Shown: one piece after another, positions 22,878 to 29,866 of the stretch | Layout of the letters: every line of letters starts with the position of its first letter | Position numbering within the stretch: position 1 is the first letter of the stretch | From: Anaerolineaceae bacterium UBA5211 | GTDB lineage: Bacteria; Chloroflexota; Anaerolineae; Anaerolineales; Anaerolineaceae | Length of the DNA stretch: 32,444 nucleotides | Direction of reading: 5' to 3' | Assembly: GCA_002412595.1 (NCBI GenBank) | Contig: DHVJ01000049.1 | Location: forward strand, 1-32,444 | Notes under the pieces: model-generated | Told to the model about the DNA's origin: nothing | Databases searched by the model: none | The model's input: the letters and a program-made list of their open reading frames with translations, nothing else | Made by a program: the position numbers and the translations under genes

Positions 22878-23243
22878 ATGACGAAAGAATTTTGTTTCAT
22901 TTTTCGGGCTAGTGACTACGAAAAAACAGTGGATTTTTACCGCAATCAGCTTGAATGTCCGCTAATTCAGGAATGGGACCGTGGCCCGACCCAAAAGGGA
23001 ACGGTTATATACCTGGGCGGCCTGAAGGTTGAAATGCTGTCGGTTGCTCCGGGCAAGGAAGCCATCCAGCCCAGGGGTTTTGAATTGTCCATTGAAGTCG
23101 AGGATGTAAACGCGTATTACCAGTTCGCCAAGGAAAAAGGCATAGCCATTCTCGGTGAAATCGCCGATAAACCCTGGGGACAGCGCGCTTTCTCTGTCAA
23201 TGATCCCAACGGAATTAAAATAATATTCTACACCGATCTATAA
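22878..23243 (+). CDS. VOC (glyoxalase/bleomycin resistance) family protein
   Basis: This is a 121-residue single VOC-fold protein with two beta-alpha-beta-beta-beta halves. The first half begins FCFIFRASDYEKTVDFYRNQLECPL and the second FELSIEVEDVNAYYQFAKEKGI. The final GQRAFSVNDPNGIKIIFYTDL is the standard VOC end with the C-terminal acidic metal-site region. The substrate is unknown. It lies between HPr and gntR, 43 bases after HPr, so it may share the HPr transcript. A terminator hairpin overlaps its stop. A role in detoxifying methylglyoxal made from excess dihydroxyacetone phosphate would suit the context but is speculation. The ribosome binding site is AAAGGAGG. Confidence 0.82.
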   Translation: MTKEFCFIFRASDYEKTVDFYRNQLECPLIQEWDRGPTQKGTVIYLGGLKVEMLSVAPGKEAIQPRGFELSIEVEDVNAYYQFAKEKGIAILGEIADKPWGQRAFSVNDPNGIKIIFYTDL

Positions 23244-23257
23244 GATCGGTGTTTTCA
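23231..23257 (+). terminator. Intrinsic terminator overlapping the VOC gene stop
   Basis: ACACCGATC and GATCGGTGT form a 9-bp stem with a 5-base loop that contains the TAA stop codon, followed by TTTTC. It ends the HPr-VOC transcript before the gntR promoter. Confidence 0.85.
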
Positions 23258-23279
23258 TTTGTGATGTGACGTTTGTCTA

Positions 23280-23308
23280 TTGACATTGGAAAGGATAGTT
23301 TCTATAAT
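23280..23308 (+). promoter_or_regulatory. Consensus promoter of the gntR-PTS operon
   Basis: TTGACA (23280-23285) and TATAAT (23303-23308) are both perfect consensus hexamers at the ideal 17-base spacing. The predicted start is near 23315, and the GntR operator at 23322-23340 lies just downstream, so strong expression is expected when the repressor is off. Confidence 0.88.
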
Positions 23309-23321
23309 ATTTTTATCAACC

Positions 23322-23340
23322 TGTAACTACCAGTTATAAC
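23322..23340 (-). promoter_or_regulatory. Candidate GntR operator, copy 2 (gntR-PTS operon)
   Basis: TGTAACTACCAGTTATAAC is the exact reverse complement of the 19-mer at 22503-22521. It lies a few bases after the predicted transcription start, a road-block position, about 35 bases before the gntR ATG. This fits autoregulation of the repressor and its operon. Confidence 0.78.
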
Positions 23341-23374
23341 AAGTTAAGGTAAAAGTTTGGCTTAAATAGAAAAC

Positions 23375-24124
23375 ATGGAAATCGACCGAAATCATCAAAA
23401 GTCGCTTCATTCCCAGTTGACCGAGATTATACGGGAAAGGATTCAAACCGGATTTTACCCGGTCGAGTCGAAGTTGCCTTCAGAGCGGGAGATTTGTGAA
23501 GAATTTACTGTCAGCCGCACCACGGTCCGTGAGACCATCCGCCAGCTTACCAAGGAGGATTTGATCAACGTCCAAGCCGGGCGCGGCGCTTTTGTGAAGA
23601 AACCCAACCGTAATATCTCGGTAAATGTATCCTTGAATGGTTTTTCGACCGACTTGAAAAAGGCTGGGAAAATCCCCAGCAGCCGGCTGCTCAGCCTTGA
23701 AGTTGTTACACAACCAGAGGATGAATTCGTTCAAGCCATGAAGTTGGAACCGGGAGATGAACTGATAAAAATCGAACGGTTAAGGTTGGTCAATAATGTT
23801 CCGCTGGCAATTCATTTGGTTTTAGTGAACCACCGCTTCTGCCCTAATATTCTTGAATATAACCTTGCGCAAATATCATTATTTAGGATCCTGCGGGAAG
23901 TCTTCCATCTAAAAGTTGACCGGGCAACCCAAAAAGTTTACGCTTCACTTTCGAATGAACGTGAACGGGAATTGTTGGCTTTGCCTGAACCTTCCGCCGT
24001 CTTGCACGAGTATCGGACAACATACTTGGATACAGGTGAAATTATTGAGTATTCAGCCGCAACATATTGCGGTGATTTTTATCGCTTACTTATAAATTTA
24101 GAAGCAGCAGAAAAAAATAATTGA
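23375..24124 (+). CDS. GntR-family (HutC/UTRA) transcriptional regulator
   Basis: This 249-residue protein has an N-terminal winged helix (about 8-75: LHSQLTEIIRERIQTGFYPVESKLPSEREICEEFTVSRTTVRETIRQLTKEDLI, then the wing VQAGRGAFV). A UTRA ligand-binding domain follows (about 95-240, starting LNGFSTDLKKAGKIPSS and ending SAATYCGDFYRLLIN). UTRA domains usually bind phosphorylated sugars or related metabolites, so the sugar phosphate produced by the linked PTS is the likely effector. It is first in an operon with EIIA, EIIB, EIIC-EIID, aldolase and dehydrogenase. The two 19-bp operators nearby are its probable targets. Confidence 0.92.
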   Translation: MEIDRNHQKSLHSQLTEIIRERIQTGFYPVESKLPSEREICEEFTVSRTTVRETIRQLTKEDLINVQAGRGAFVKKPNRNISVNVSLNGFSTDLKKAGKIPSSRLLSLEVVTQPEDEFVQAMKLEPGDELIKIERLRLVNNVPLAIHLVLVNHRFCPNILEYNLAQISLFRILREVFHLKVDRATQKVYASLSNERERELLALPEPSAVLHEYRTTYLDTGEIIEYSAATYCGDFYRLLINLEAAEKNN

Positions 24125-24138
24125 AGGTGATTAGTAAA

Positions 24139-24537
24139 ATGATCAACATTGTAGTGGTATCGCACGGCAACTTATCGGAGCAATTAATTAAATCAGCTGA
24201 AATGATCGCAGGTCCGGCTGAAGAAGTGTATGCAGTGACACTTCAACCAGGTGACAAACCGGAAACCTTTTCACAGAAGCTGGATGACACAATGGCAAAG
24301 ATTGGGGATCAGGAAATCCTGATTCTGATCGATATCTTGTGTGGAACTCCTTATAACATAACCGCACGCCAAGTGCTGAAAGAAAAAGTTGAGTGCATCA
24401 CTGGCGCAAACTTACCCATGTTAATTGAAGCAATGCTGAGTCGTGAAAATACTTCGGTTTCGGAACTGGCTGTAACAATTACCGGTGTGGGAGCTGATTC
24501 TGTTAAGAATCTTAAGCCTTTTCTGAAACGGGATTGA
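24139..24537 (+). CDS. PTS mannose/fructose-family EIIA component
   Basis: This is a 132-residue EIIA of the mannose (man-type) family. The phosphorylated residue is His9 in INIVVVSHGNLSEQLIKSAEMI. The later segment ILILIDILCGTPYNITARQ corresponds to the conserved DxxxGTP core, and ITGANLPMLIEAML is the usual EIIA helix. An in-frame TTG at 24121 would add six residues, but the ATG at 24139 has AAGGTGA at proper distance and gives the normal N-terminus. It follows gntR by 14 bases and accepts phosphate from HPr for EIIB. Confidence 0.92.
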   Translation: MINIVVVSHGNLSEQLIKSAEMIAGPAEEVYAVTLQPGDKPETFSQKLDDTMAKIGDQEILILIDILCGTPYNITARQVLKEKVECITGANLPMLIEAMLSRENTSVSELAVTITGVGADSVKNLKPFLKRD

Positions 24538-24564
24538 CGAAACGAAAATTACCAAGGGAAGGAG

Positions 24565-25053
24565 GTGATACCAATTAAAGACTGGGGTCTTGTTCGAATT
24601 GATGACCGGTTAATTCATGGTCAGGTTATTGCGGTTTGGGTGAAACATAAAAATTTCACCAGAATTCAAATTGTGGATGATGTGGTTGCTGCAGATTCCT
24701 TTTTGGTTGATGTGCTTCATATGGCTGCTCCCGCCGGATTGGATGTCGTCGCGGAAAGTGTTGAAAATAGTGTGAAATCGTTGCTAGAAAATAAAACACC
24801 ACAGAACACCATGGTTTTGATGAAGTACCCGAAGACCGCGAGAATGCTCTATGATGCAGGCATTACTTTCCCTGCACTCAATATCGGCGGAATGGGAATG
24901 GGACCGGGAAGGAAGAATGTATTTAAAAACACATCCATCTCAAGTGAGGAATATCAAGTCCTTAAATCATTACAGGATGATGGCGTGAAAATAACTTTCC
25001 TGTCTGTCCCTGGAGAAAAATCCAAAGATTTTGCTGACATTCCAGCTATGTAG
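24565..25053 (+). CDS. PTS mannose/fructose/sorbose-family EIIB component
   Basis: This is an EIIB of about 160 residues. The active-site motif VRIDDRLIHGQV contains the phosphorylated His, followed by IQIVDDVVAADSFLVDVLHMAAPAGL and the LNIGGMGMGPGRKNVFKN loop typical of the man-type EIIB. The first usable start is ambiguous. The GTG at 24565 lies within the very strong GGAAGGAGGTGAT, although an AAGGGA just upstream could serve it. An ATT at 24574, eight bases after GGAGG, would give a more usual N-terminus (MKDWGLVRIDD). There is no ATG in frame after the EIIA stop. The coordinates use the GTG. Confidence 0.9.
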   Translation: MIPIKDWGLVRIDDRLIHGQVIAVWVKHKNFTRIQIVDDVVAADSFLVDVLHMAAPAGLDVVAESVENSVKSLLENKTPQNTMVLMKYPKTARMLYDAGITFPALNIGGMGMGPGRKNVFKNTSISSEEYQVLKSLQDDGVKITFLSVPGEKSKDFADIPAM

Positions 25054-25083
25054 CTATTAATTTTATGGAAGTGAAAATTCTTT

Positions 25084-25142
25084 AAAGAAGGAGGTGCCCA
25101 AGTATAGAAATTTAGACTTATAGGTAGTTATATCGTTATAAC
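25084..25142 (+). promoter_or_regulatory. Orphan Shine-Dalgarno and partial GntR-like motif before the EIIC-EIID gene
   Basis: AAAGAAGGAGGTG (25084-25096) is a strong ribosome binding site without a gene behind it: the only frame, from GTG, has nine codons. TAGGTAGTTATATCGTTATAAC (25121-25142) contains the half-site GGTAGTTA and GTTATAAC, both parts of the 19-mer operator, in shuffled order. The real EIIC-EIID ribosome binding site AGGAGGT is at about 25170. Confidence 0.35.
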
Positions 25143-25183
25143 ATCTTACAAATATTCATACAATCTTTAGGAGGTCTGATTCA

Positions 25184-26986
25184 ATGAAAGGTCAAAATAT
25201 AAAAAGCAAAAAGCAGCTTCGCATTGCTATGCTCATTGCATTAGTGGTGTTAGCCGCCAGCTTTATTTTTGTTTCGGCTGCACCGCAAACCCAGGGCGAA
25301 CAACCTACGATGACCCTTTGGATGGCTATCATCATTGGTTTACTGTACTACCTCTCCAACTCCCCCTGGATGGCTAACCTGGGCTATACGGTTCTCTATC
25401 GGCCTTTGATCGCCGGCACCCTGGTAGGCATTATCATGGGACAGCCTGCGGAAGGTATTGCCATTGGTGCCAACATCAATGTTCTCTACCTGGGCTGGAT
25501 TTCCGCTGGCGGTTCTCTGCCCGGTGATCCCGCTTTGGCTGGTTATTTGGGCACCGCAGTGGCGTTGGGTAGTGGTATGGATGTCAATGCTGCGCTCGCA
25601 ATCGCCGCGCCGCTTGGTTTGCTGGGCAGCGTGACCTGGTCACTGCGTATGTCGCTGTGCTCAGCCATTCCGCACCGTGCAGATGCTTACGCGGAAAAGG
25701 GTGATATTGCTGGTGTCGCGAGGTCCAACTATATCTATTCACAACCGCTGTTGATCGTCCTGTATGCAATCCCAGTAACATTGGCTGCTTATCTTGGTTC
25801 ATCCGCCGTGGAAGCCGGTTTGAACTGGATCGCTGCAAATGCCATCTGGGTAATGGGCGGTTTATACACTGCCTCTGGCATGCTGGCTGGCTTAGGCATC
25901 GCACTGAACCTGAAATTCCTGTTGACCAAGAACGTTTGGCCCTATTACTTCGCCGGTTATATCATCACTACGATGATTGGCGGCAGTGTTAATATGCTGA
26001 TGTTTGCTGCTCTTGGTGGTGTTTTAGCGTTCATGCATGTTACCTTCACCTCAAAGAAGAAGGATGGTGCCAATGCTGCTGCAACTGATGAGGAGACAGA
26101 ACAGAAACCAGGTTTGCTGACCAAGAAAGACATTTTTGAATCCTGGTGGAGATGGTTGTTCTTCTCACATGGTGCTTATAACTGGGAACGTATGCAGGGT
26201 TTGGGCTTCGCTCATTCCATGACCCCCATCATCAAGAAACTATATACGAAGAAAGAAGATATTGTCGCTGCCCTCAAGCGCCATTTGGTTTTCTACAACA
26301 CCCAGCCTGATATCGGTGGTGTGGTAAATGGTATTGTGATCGCGATGGAAGAAGAACGCGCGATGGGTGGGGATATCTCCGATGATGCCATCAATGCGGT
26401 CAAGGTCGGTCTGATGGGCCCCATGGCTGGCATCGGTGATACTGTCCAGCAGGGTATTGTTATCCCGATTGCTCTGGCCATTGGTATGAACATTGCTACC
26501 GGTGGACAGGTTGGTACCGCGACTCGTGGCAATATCATGGGTCCTGTCTTCTATGTTGTTGTTATGGCGGCATTCACGTGGGCGATTGGTTGGTGGCTGT
26601 ATTACTACGGCTATCGCCAGGGTCGTTCTTCCGTAAGTGAAATTCTGCACAGCGGAATGCTTGATGACATGATGACCGGCGCAATGGTTCTGGGCAATTT
26701 TGTAATGGGTGCGTTGACCCACAGTTTTGTTACACTCTCAACCCCATTAGCTTTCAAAATTGGCGGGACCGTATTTGTGATGCAGGATTTCCTGGATCAA
26801 TTCATGCCGAACCTGCTGCCCCTGGTACTGGTTCTTTTGATTTGGTACCTGGTAGCCAAGAAACACGTCTCTGTTACAAAAATCATGATCGCGATCATCG
26901 TTATTGGTATCGTACTCTCGATCCCGATCTGGCCTAACCTCAACGAAGCTGGAGAAATTGTTAAAGGTGCTCTCTTATCCAGCTAG
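25184..26986 (+). CDS. PTS mannose-family EIIC-EIID fusion permease
   Basis: This 600-residue membrane protein joins two subunits that are usually separate. Residues about 1-40 form a hydrophobic N-terminal segment with a signal-peptide-like end (FIFVSAAPQT). About 43-285 are EIIC (LWMAIIIGLLYYLSN ... LIAGTLVGIIMGQPAEGIAIGANINVLYLGW ... GGSLPGDPALAGYLGTAVAL). A polar linker rich in Lys, Glu and Ala follows (about 287-315). About 316-598 are EIID, with KKDIFESWWRWLFFSHGAYNWERMQGLGFAHSM, GPMAGIGDTVQQGIVIPI and a hydrophobic C-terminus. It moves the sugar across the membrane while EIIB phosphorylates it. The sugar is unknown. Man-type systems take up mannose, fructose, sorbose, N-acetylgalactosamine and others. 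Confidence 0.92.
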   Translation: MKGQNIKSKKQLRIAMLIALVVLAASFIFVSAAPQTQGEQPTMTLWMAIIIGLLYYLSNSPWMANLGYTVLYRPLIAGTLVGIIMGQPAEGIAIGANINVLYLGWISAGGSLPGDPALAGYLGTAVALGSGMDVNAALAIAAPLGLLGSVTWSLRMSLCSAIPHRADAYAEKGDIAGVARSNYIYSQPLLIVLYAIPVTLAAYLGSSAVEAGLNWIAANAIWVMGGLYTASGMLAGLGIALNLKFLLTKNVWPYYFAGYIITTMIGGSVNMLMFAALGGVLAFMHVTFTSKKKDGANAAATDEETEQKPGLLTKKDIFESWWRWLFFSHGAYNWERMQGLGFAHSMTPIIKKLYTKKEDIVAALKRHLVFYNTQPDIGGVVNGIVIAMEEERAMGGDISDDAINAVKVGLMGPMAGIGDTVQQGIVIPIALAIGMNIATGGQVGTATRGNIMGPVFYVVVMAAFTWAIGWWLYYYGYRQGRSSVSEILHSGMLDDMMTGAMVLGNFVMGALTHSFVTLSTPLAFKIGGTVFVMQDFLDQFMPNLLPLVLVLLIWYLVAKKHVSVTKIMIAIIVIGIVLSIPIWPNLNEAGEIVKGALLSS

Positions 26987-27035
26987 TAGTCTGCATGCTT
27001 ATACAAGTTTGATTGTGTAGATTAAAAAAGTGATT

Positions 27036-27084
27036 ACAGGTGGTGGAGGTTCAAAATTTTATTGTTATAGAACCTCCACCCTGT
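27036..27084 (+). promoter_or_regulatory. Stem-loop between the EIIC-EIID and aldolase genes
   Basis: GGTGGAGGTTC (27042-27052) and GAACCTCCACC (27070-27080) form a perfect 11-bp stem with a 17-base AU-rich loop, extended by ACAG/CTGT around a two-base bulge. No U run follows, so it is not a standard terminator. It may be an mRNA stability or processing element that separates membrane and soluble gene expression within the operon. Confidence 0.6.
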
Positions 27085-27114
27085 AAAATAAATATTTCGA
27101 AAGGTCAAAGAAAA

Positions 27115-27909
27115 ATGTCAGATTTAAAAGCACATCGCTGGAATCGTATTTTCAGCAAAAAAGGCCGCACGGTAATTTTTGCCATGGACCATGCTGCATC
27201 ATTTGGTATGATGGAGGGATTGGAAAAACCCGGTGAAGTTATTGCCAAAGTGCAAGCCGGCGGCGCCGACGCTATCTTAACCAATGTTGGTGTAGTAAAG
27301 CGCTTCGCCAAAGAAATTGGCGATATGAGTATTTGCTTGCGTGTAGATGGCGGCAGCACGATGCTGGCTGAGCAACGCAATAGTTCCCAGCTGGTTTTTA
27401 ATGTATATGAAGCACTGCGCCTCGGTGCGGAAGCTGTCTGTTGCATGGGTATGCCTGGCGCATCCTATGAAGCCGATAACCTGCCTTACCTGGCTGATTT
27501 GGTTTCCCAAGGTATGGAATGGGGCGTTCCTGTTATGGCAGAAATGCTTCCCGGTGGTTTCGAAGATCCCGCCAAGTGGTGGACACCTGAAAATATCGGC
27601 CATGCCTGCCGCGTTGGTGTTGAAATTGGTGTGGATTTCGTTAAAACAACCTACAGCGGTGATCCGGAAAGCTGGAAGAAGATCGTTGAGCAAACCTATG
27701 CTCCCATTGTTGTTCTGGGCGGCGGAAAATCCAAAGATCCTGCCGACCTGCTTACCAGCATCTACGATGCCATAAACGCAGGTGCCGCTGGTGTGGCAGT
27801 TGGCCGCAATATTTATCGGCACCCGCACCCCGACAAACTTACAGCCGCTATCGTAGCTATTGTTCACGAAGATGCAACTGTAGAAAAAGCACTCGAATAC
27901 TTAAAATAG
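27115..27909 (+). CDS. Class I (DhnA/LsrF-type) aldolase
   Basis: This is a 264-residue TIM-barrel enzyme of the DeoC/FbaB/LacD superfamily, DhnA branch. Early barrel strands include TVIFAMDHAASFGMMEGLEKPGEVIAKVQAGGADAILTNVG. The probable Schiff-base Lys177 is in GVDFVKTTYSGDPESW, and the phosphate-binding end is VVLGGGKSKDP with AGVAVGRNIYRHPHP. It therefore likely cleaves or forms a C-C bond in a phosphorylated sugar derivative, releasing dihydroxyacetone phosphate or a related triose. An in-frame GTG 75 bases upstream lies within the intergenic hairpin, so the ATG at 27115 (AAAGG upstream) is used. It follows the PTS permease and precedes a dehydrogenase by 16 bases. Confidence 0.88.
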   Translation: MSDLKAHRWNRIFSKKGRTVIFAMDHAASFGMMEGLEKPGEVIAKVQAGGADAILTNVGVVKRFAKEIGDMSICLRVDGGSTMLAEQRNSSQLVFNVYEALRLGAEAVCCMGMPGASYEADNLPYLADLVSQGMEWGVPVMAEMLPGGFEDPAKWWTPENIGHACRVGVEIGVDFVKTTYSGDPESWKKIVEQTYAPIVVLGGGKSKDPADLLTSIYDAINAGAAGVAVGRNIYRHPHPDKLTAAIVAIVHEDATVEKALEYLK

Positions 27910-27925
27910 CTTAGGAAGGATCATA

Positions 27926-28966
27926 ATGGCTGAAACATATAAACGATCTGTATTTGTAGCACCAAAACAGATCAGAATTGATGAGTTGCCAATCCCCAAA
28001 CCAGGTCCCCGGCAAGCGCTCATCAAGGTGAAAGCCTGCGCAATTTGCACGTGGGAACAAAGAATGTACAGTGGTATCGAGAAATTTTATCCGCTTTCCG
28101 GCGGCCATGAAGTCTCTGGTGAGTTGGTCGCGGTGGGCGAAAAATGTTTCATCGATGCCAAACCCGGTGACCGAGTGGTCTATGCCGGATTAACCCGCTG
28201 CGGTTATTGCGATTCCTGCCGAAAAGGCATGGATAGCAATTGCGATAATACTCGCAAGCCTTTCAGTGACAGCGATGTCCCCGGGCCAGCTGGGCTGGGT
28301 GAGTACGTTCTTGTTGATGATTATCAGGTCTATAAAGCTGCTAATGATGTCTCGTTTGAAGAGCTTTGCCTGGCTGAACCAGTTAGTTGTGTGACGCGCA
28401 GCATTCAAAAAGCAAATATCAAGCCGACTGACAATGTTGTCATTATCGGTGCCGGCATCATGGGTGTCTTGCACGTTCTGTTGGCCAAGCAGGCCGGCGC
28501 TCGCGTAATTGTGAGCGAACCGAACCCTGAACGGGCCGCATTTGCAAAAAATATTGGGGCAGAAACGGTCATTGACCCCACGAAAGAATCTTTTGTTGAC
28601 CGTGTAAAAGAATTAACTGATGGACGCGGAGCAGATACAATCTTCGTTGCTGTCAGTATCGCTGATGCAGTCGAACAGGCTGTTGAAGCAGTGGCGAAGG
28701 GTGGACGTGTAGCCGTGTATGCCAGTATTCACCCACGTGGAACTAAAATTTCCGTGGATCCAAATCTATTCCATAGTAACGAAATTGTATTAAGTGGTAC
28801 GGTAAGCCAGGATAAAGAGGACTTCTTAATGGCTACTCAAATGATTTCCAAGAAGATCATCGATGTTAAGCCCTTTATATCCAAAGTATATCCCTTCTCT
28901 CAGTTGGAAGATGCGATTGAAGCTGCCATGACTCCCCAGACCTATCGGGTCGTTGTGACGATGTAA
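27926..28966 (+). CDS. Zinc-dependent alcohol dehydrogenase (MDR family)
   Basis: This is a 346-residue medium-chain dehydrogenase of the sorbitol/threonine dehydrogenase type. The catalytic zinc ligand Cys is in KACAICTWEQRMYSG and the ligand pair is in GGHEVSGELVAVG. The structural zinc loop CGYCDSCRKGMDSNC has four Cys with canonical spacing. The NAD(P) motif is NVVIIGAGIMGVLHVLLAKQAGARVIVSE, with an acidic residue after strand two (SEPN) suggesting NAD. It probably oxidises a hydroxyl of the sugar phosphate or its derivative in the pathway with the adjacent aldolase. It is last in the gntR-PTS operon. Confidence 0.9.
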   Translation: MAETYKRSVFVAPKQIRIDELPIPKPGPRQALIKVKACAICTWEQRMYSGIEKFYPLSGGHEVSGELVAVGEKCFIDAKPGDRVVYAGLTRCGYCDSCRKGMDSNCDNTRKPFSDSDVPGPAGLGEYVLVDDYQVYKAANDVSFEELCLAEPVSCVTRSIQKANIKPTDNVVIIGAGIMGVLHVLLAKQAGARVIVSEPNPERAAFAKNIGAETVIDPTKESFVDRVKELTDGRGADTIFVAVSIADAVEQAVEAVAKGGRVAVYASIHPRGTKISVDPNLFHSNEIVLSGTVSQDKEDFLMATQMISKKIIDVKPFISKVYPFSQLEDAIEAAMTPQTYRVVVTM

Positions 28967-28992
28967 TATCTTAATGAAAGCATAACTTGCAG

Positions 28993-29030
28993 ATGAGGTT
29001 ATTATTTGTTCGATAACCTCATTTACATTT
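28993..29030 (+). terminator. Intrinsic terminator of the gntR-PTS operon
   Basis: ATGAGGTTAT and ATAACCTCAT form a 10-bp stem with a 10-base loop, followed by the T-rich TTACATTT, 26 bases after the dehydrogenase stop. Confidence 0.78.
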
Positions 29031-29059
29031 AAACTAACATTGCAGTTCTTTGAATGAAT

Positions 29060-29116
29060 AAAAAGGTGCATCTTCCCGTTGGCTGGTTTATGGCGGCGGG
29101 AGAGAAGTACCTTTTG
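29060..29116 (-). terminator. Probable terminator of the convergent sugar operon
   Basis: On the minus strand AAAAGGT ... CCCG and CGGG ... ACCTTTTT pair as an interrupted stem with a large loop, followed by a short T run. It lies 25 bases after the histidine phosphatase stop and faces the plus-strand terminator. Confidence 0.55.
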
Positions 29117-29140
29117 CGTTTAATGTAAAGGAAGGATCAG

Positions 29141-29836
29141 TTAAAAGGGAGTAATCTTCCCATAACTGAGATCCAAATCAAGGTGGCGAGTATCGTTGAA
29201 ACTCATCAAAATGGGACGTTTCCGTAGAAAATCGATAACGGTTACCGAAGTGTTGAACGCGATGTAGTTCATGGGTCTGTGAACGGTGCTGCCAAAAAGG
29301 GAGGCAATACACGCTTTAATGACCCCCAAGTGAGTTACTGCAATCACAGTCTCACCCTGGTGCTTTTCAACCACCATGTTTATGAAGTGATCCGTCCGGG
29401 CCTCCAGGTTGTAAAAAGACTCTTCCTCGGGGATGATCGGACGGTCACGGTTGGGATCAGAGCGTAGATAGATCCAATCTTGTATGTCCGCATAAATATC
29501 GGCATATTTCTCGTGGATCTCGTTCATGGTCAACCCGCTGATTAGTCCAAAATGATATTCAGTTAAATCAGAGTTGGTTTCCACCGCTAAATTAAGTTTT
29601 GCGGCTATGATTCCGGCTGTTTGCTGCGCGCGCCGGATAGGGCTGGCGTAAATGTGCGCAGCGGGAAACTCGGTCAGACGTTCAGCGGCTAAATGTGCCT
29701 GCTGCAAACCGATAGTGTCCAACTCGGAGTCATCGCGGGCACCGATGCGGGCTTCCTGGTTCATTTGGGTGCGGCCGTGCCGAACCAAAACCAGGCGTGC
29801 GATTTCTTCTGCCGGACTTTCAAATAATCTGGACAT
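29141..29836 (-). CDS. Histidine phosphatase (phosphoglycerate mutase-like) family protein
   Basis: This is a protein of about 231 residues in the histidine phosphatase superfamily. The catalytic motif is LVLVRHGRTQMN with His20; the RRAQQT segment supplies the second Arg, a Glu is in DLTEYHFGLISG, and the second His is in VIAVTHLGVIKA. All core residues are present. It is more likely a phosphatase on a sugar phosphate than a mutase. An in-frame GTG at 29851 overlaps the ribosome binding site GAGAGGG, so the ATG at 29836 is used. It is the last gene of the minus-strand operon with epimerase, BtpA-like and phosphotriesterase-like genes. Confidence 0.88.
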   Translation of the reverse strand: MSRLFESPAEEIARLVLVRHGRTQMNQEARIGARDDSELDTIGLQQAHLAAERLTEFPAAHIYASPIRRAQQTAGIIAAKLNLAVETNSDLTEYHFGLISGLTMNEIHEKYADIYADIQDWIYLRSDPNRDRPIIPEEESFYNLEARTDHFINMVVEKHQGETVIAVTHLGVIKACIASLFGSTVHRPMNYIAFNTSVTVIDFLRKRPILMSFNDTRHLDLDLSYGKITPF

Positions 29837-29866
29837 ATTAAACCCTCTCACTTTGATTTATAGAAA

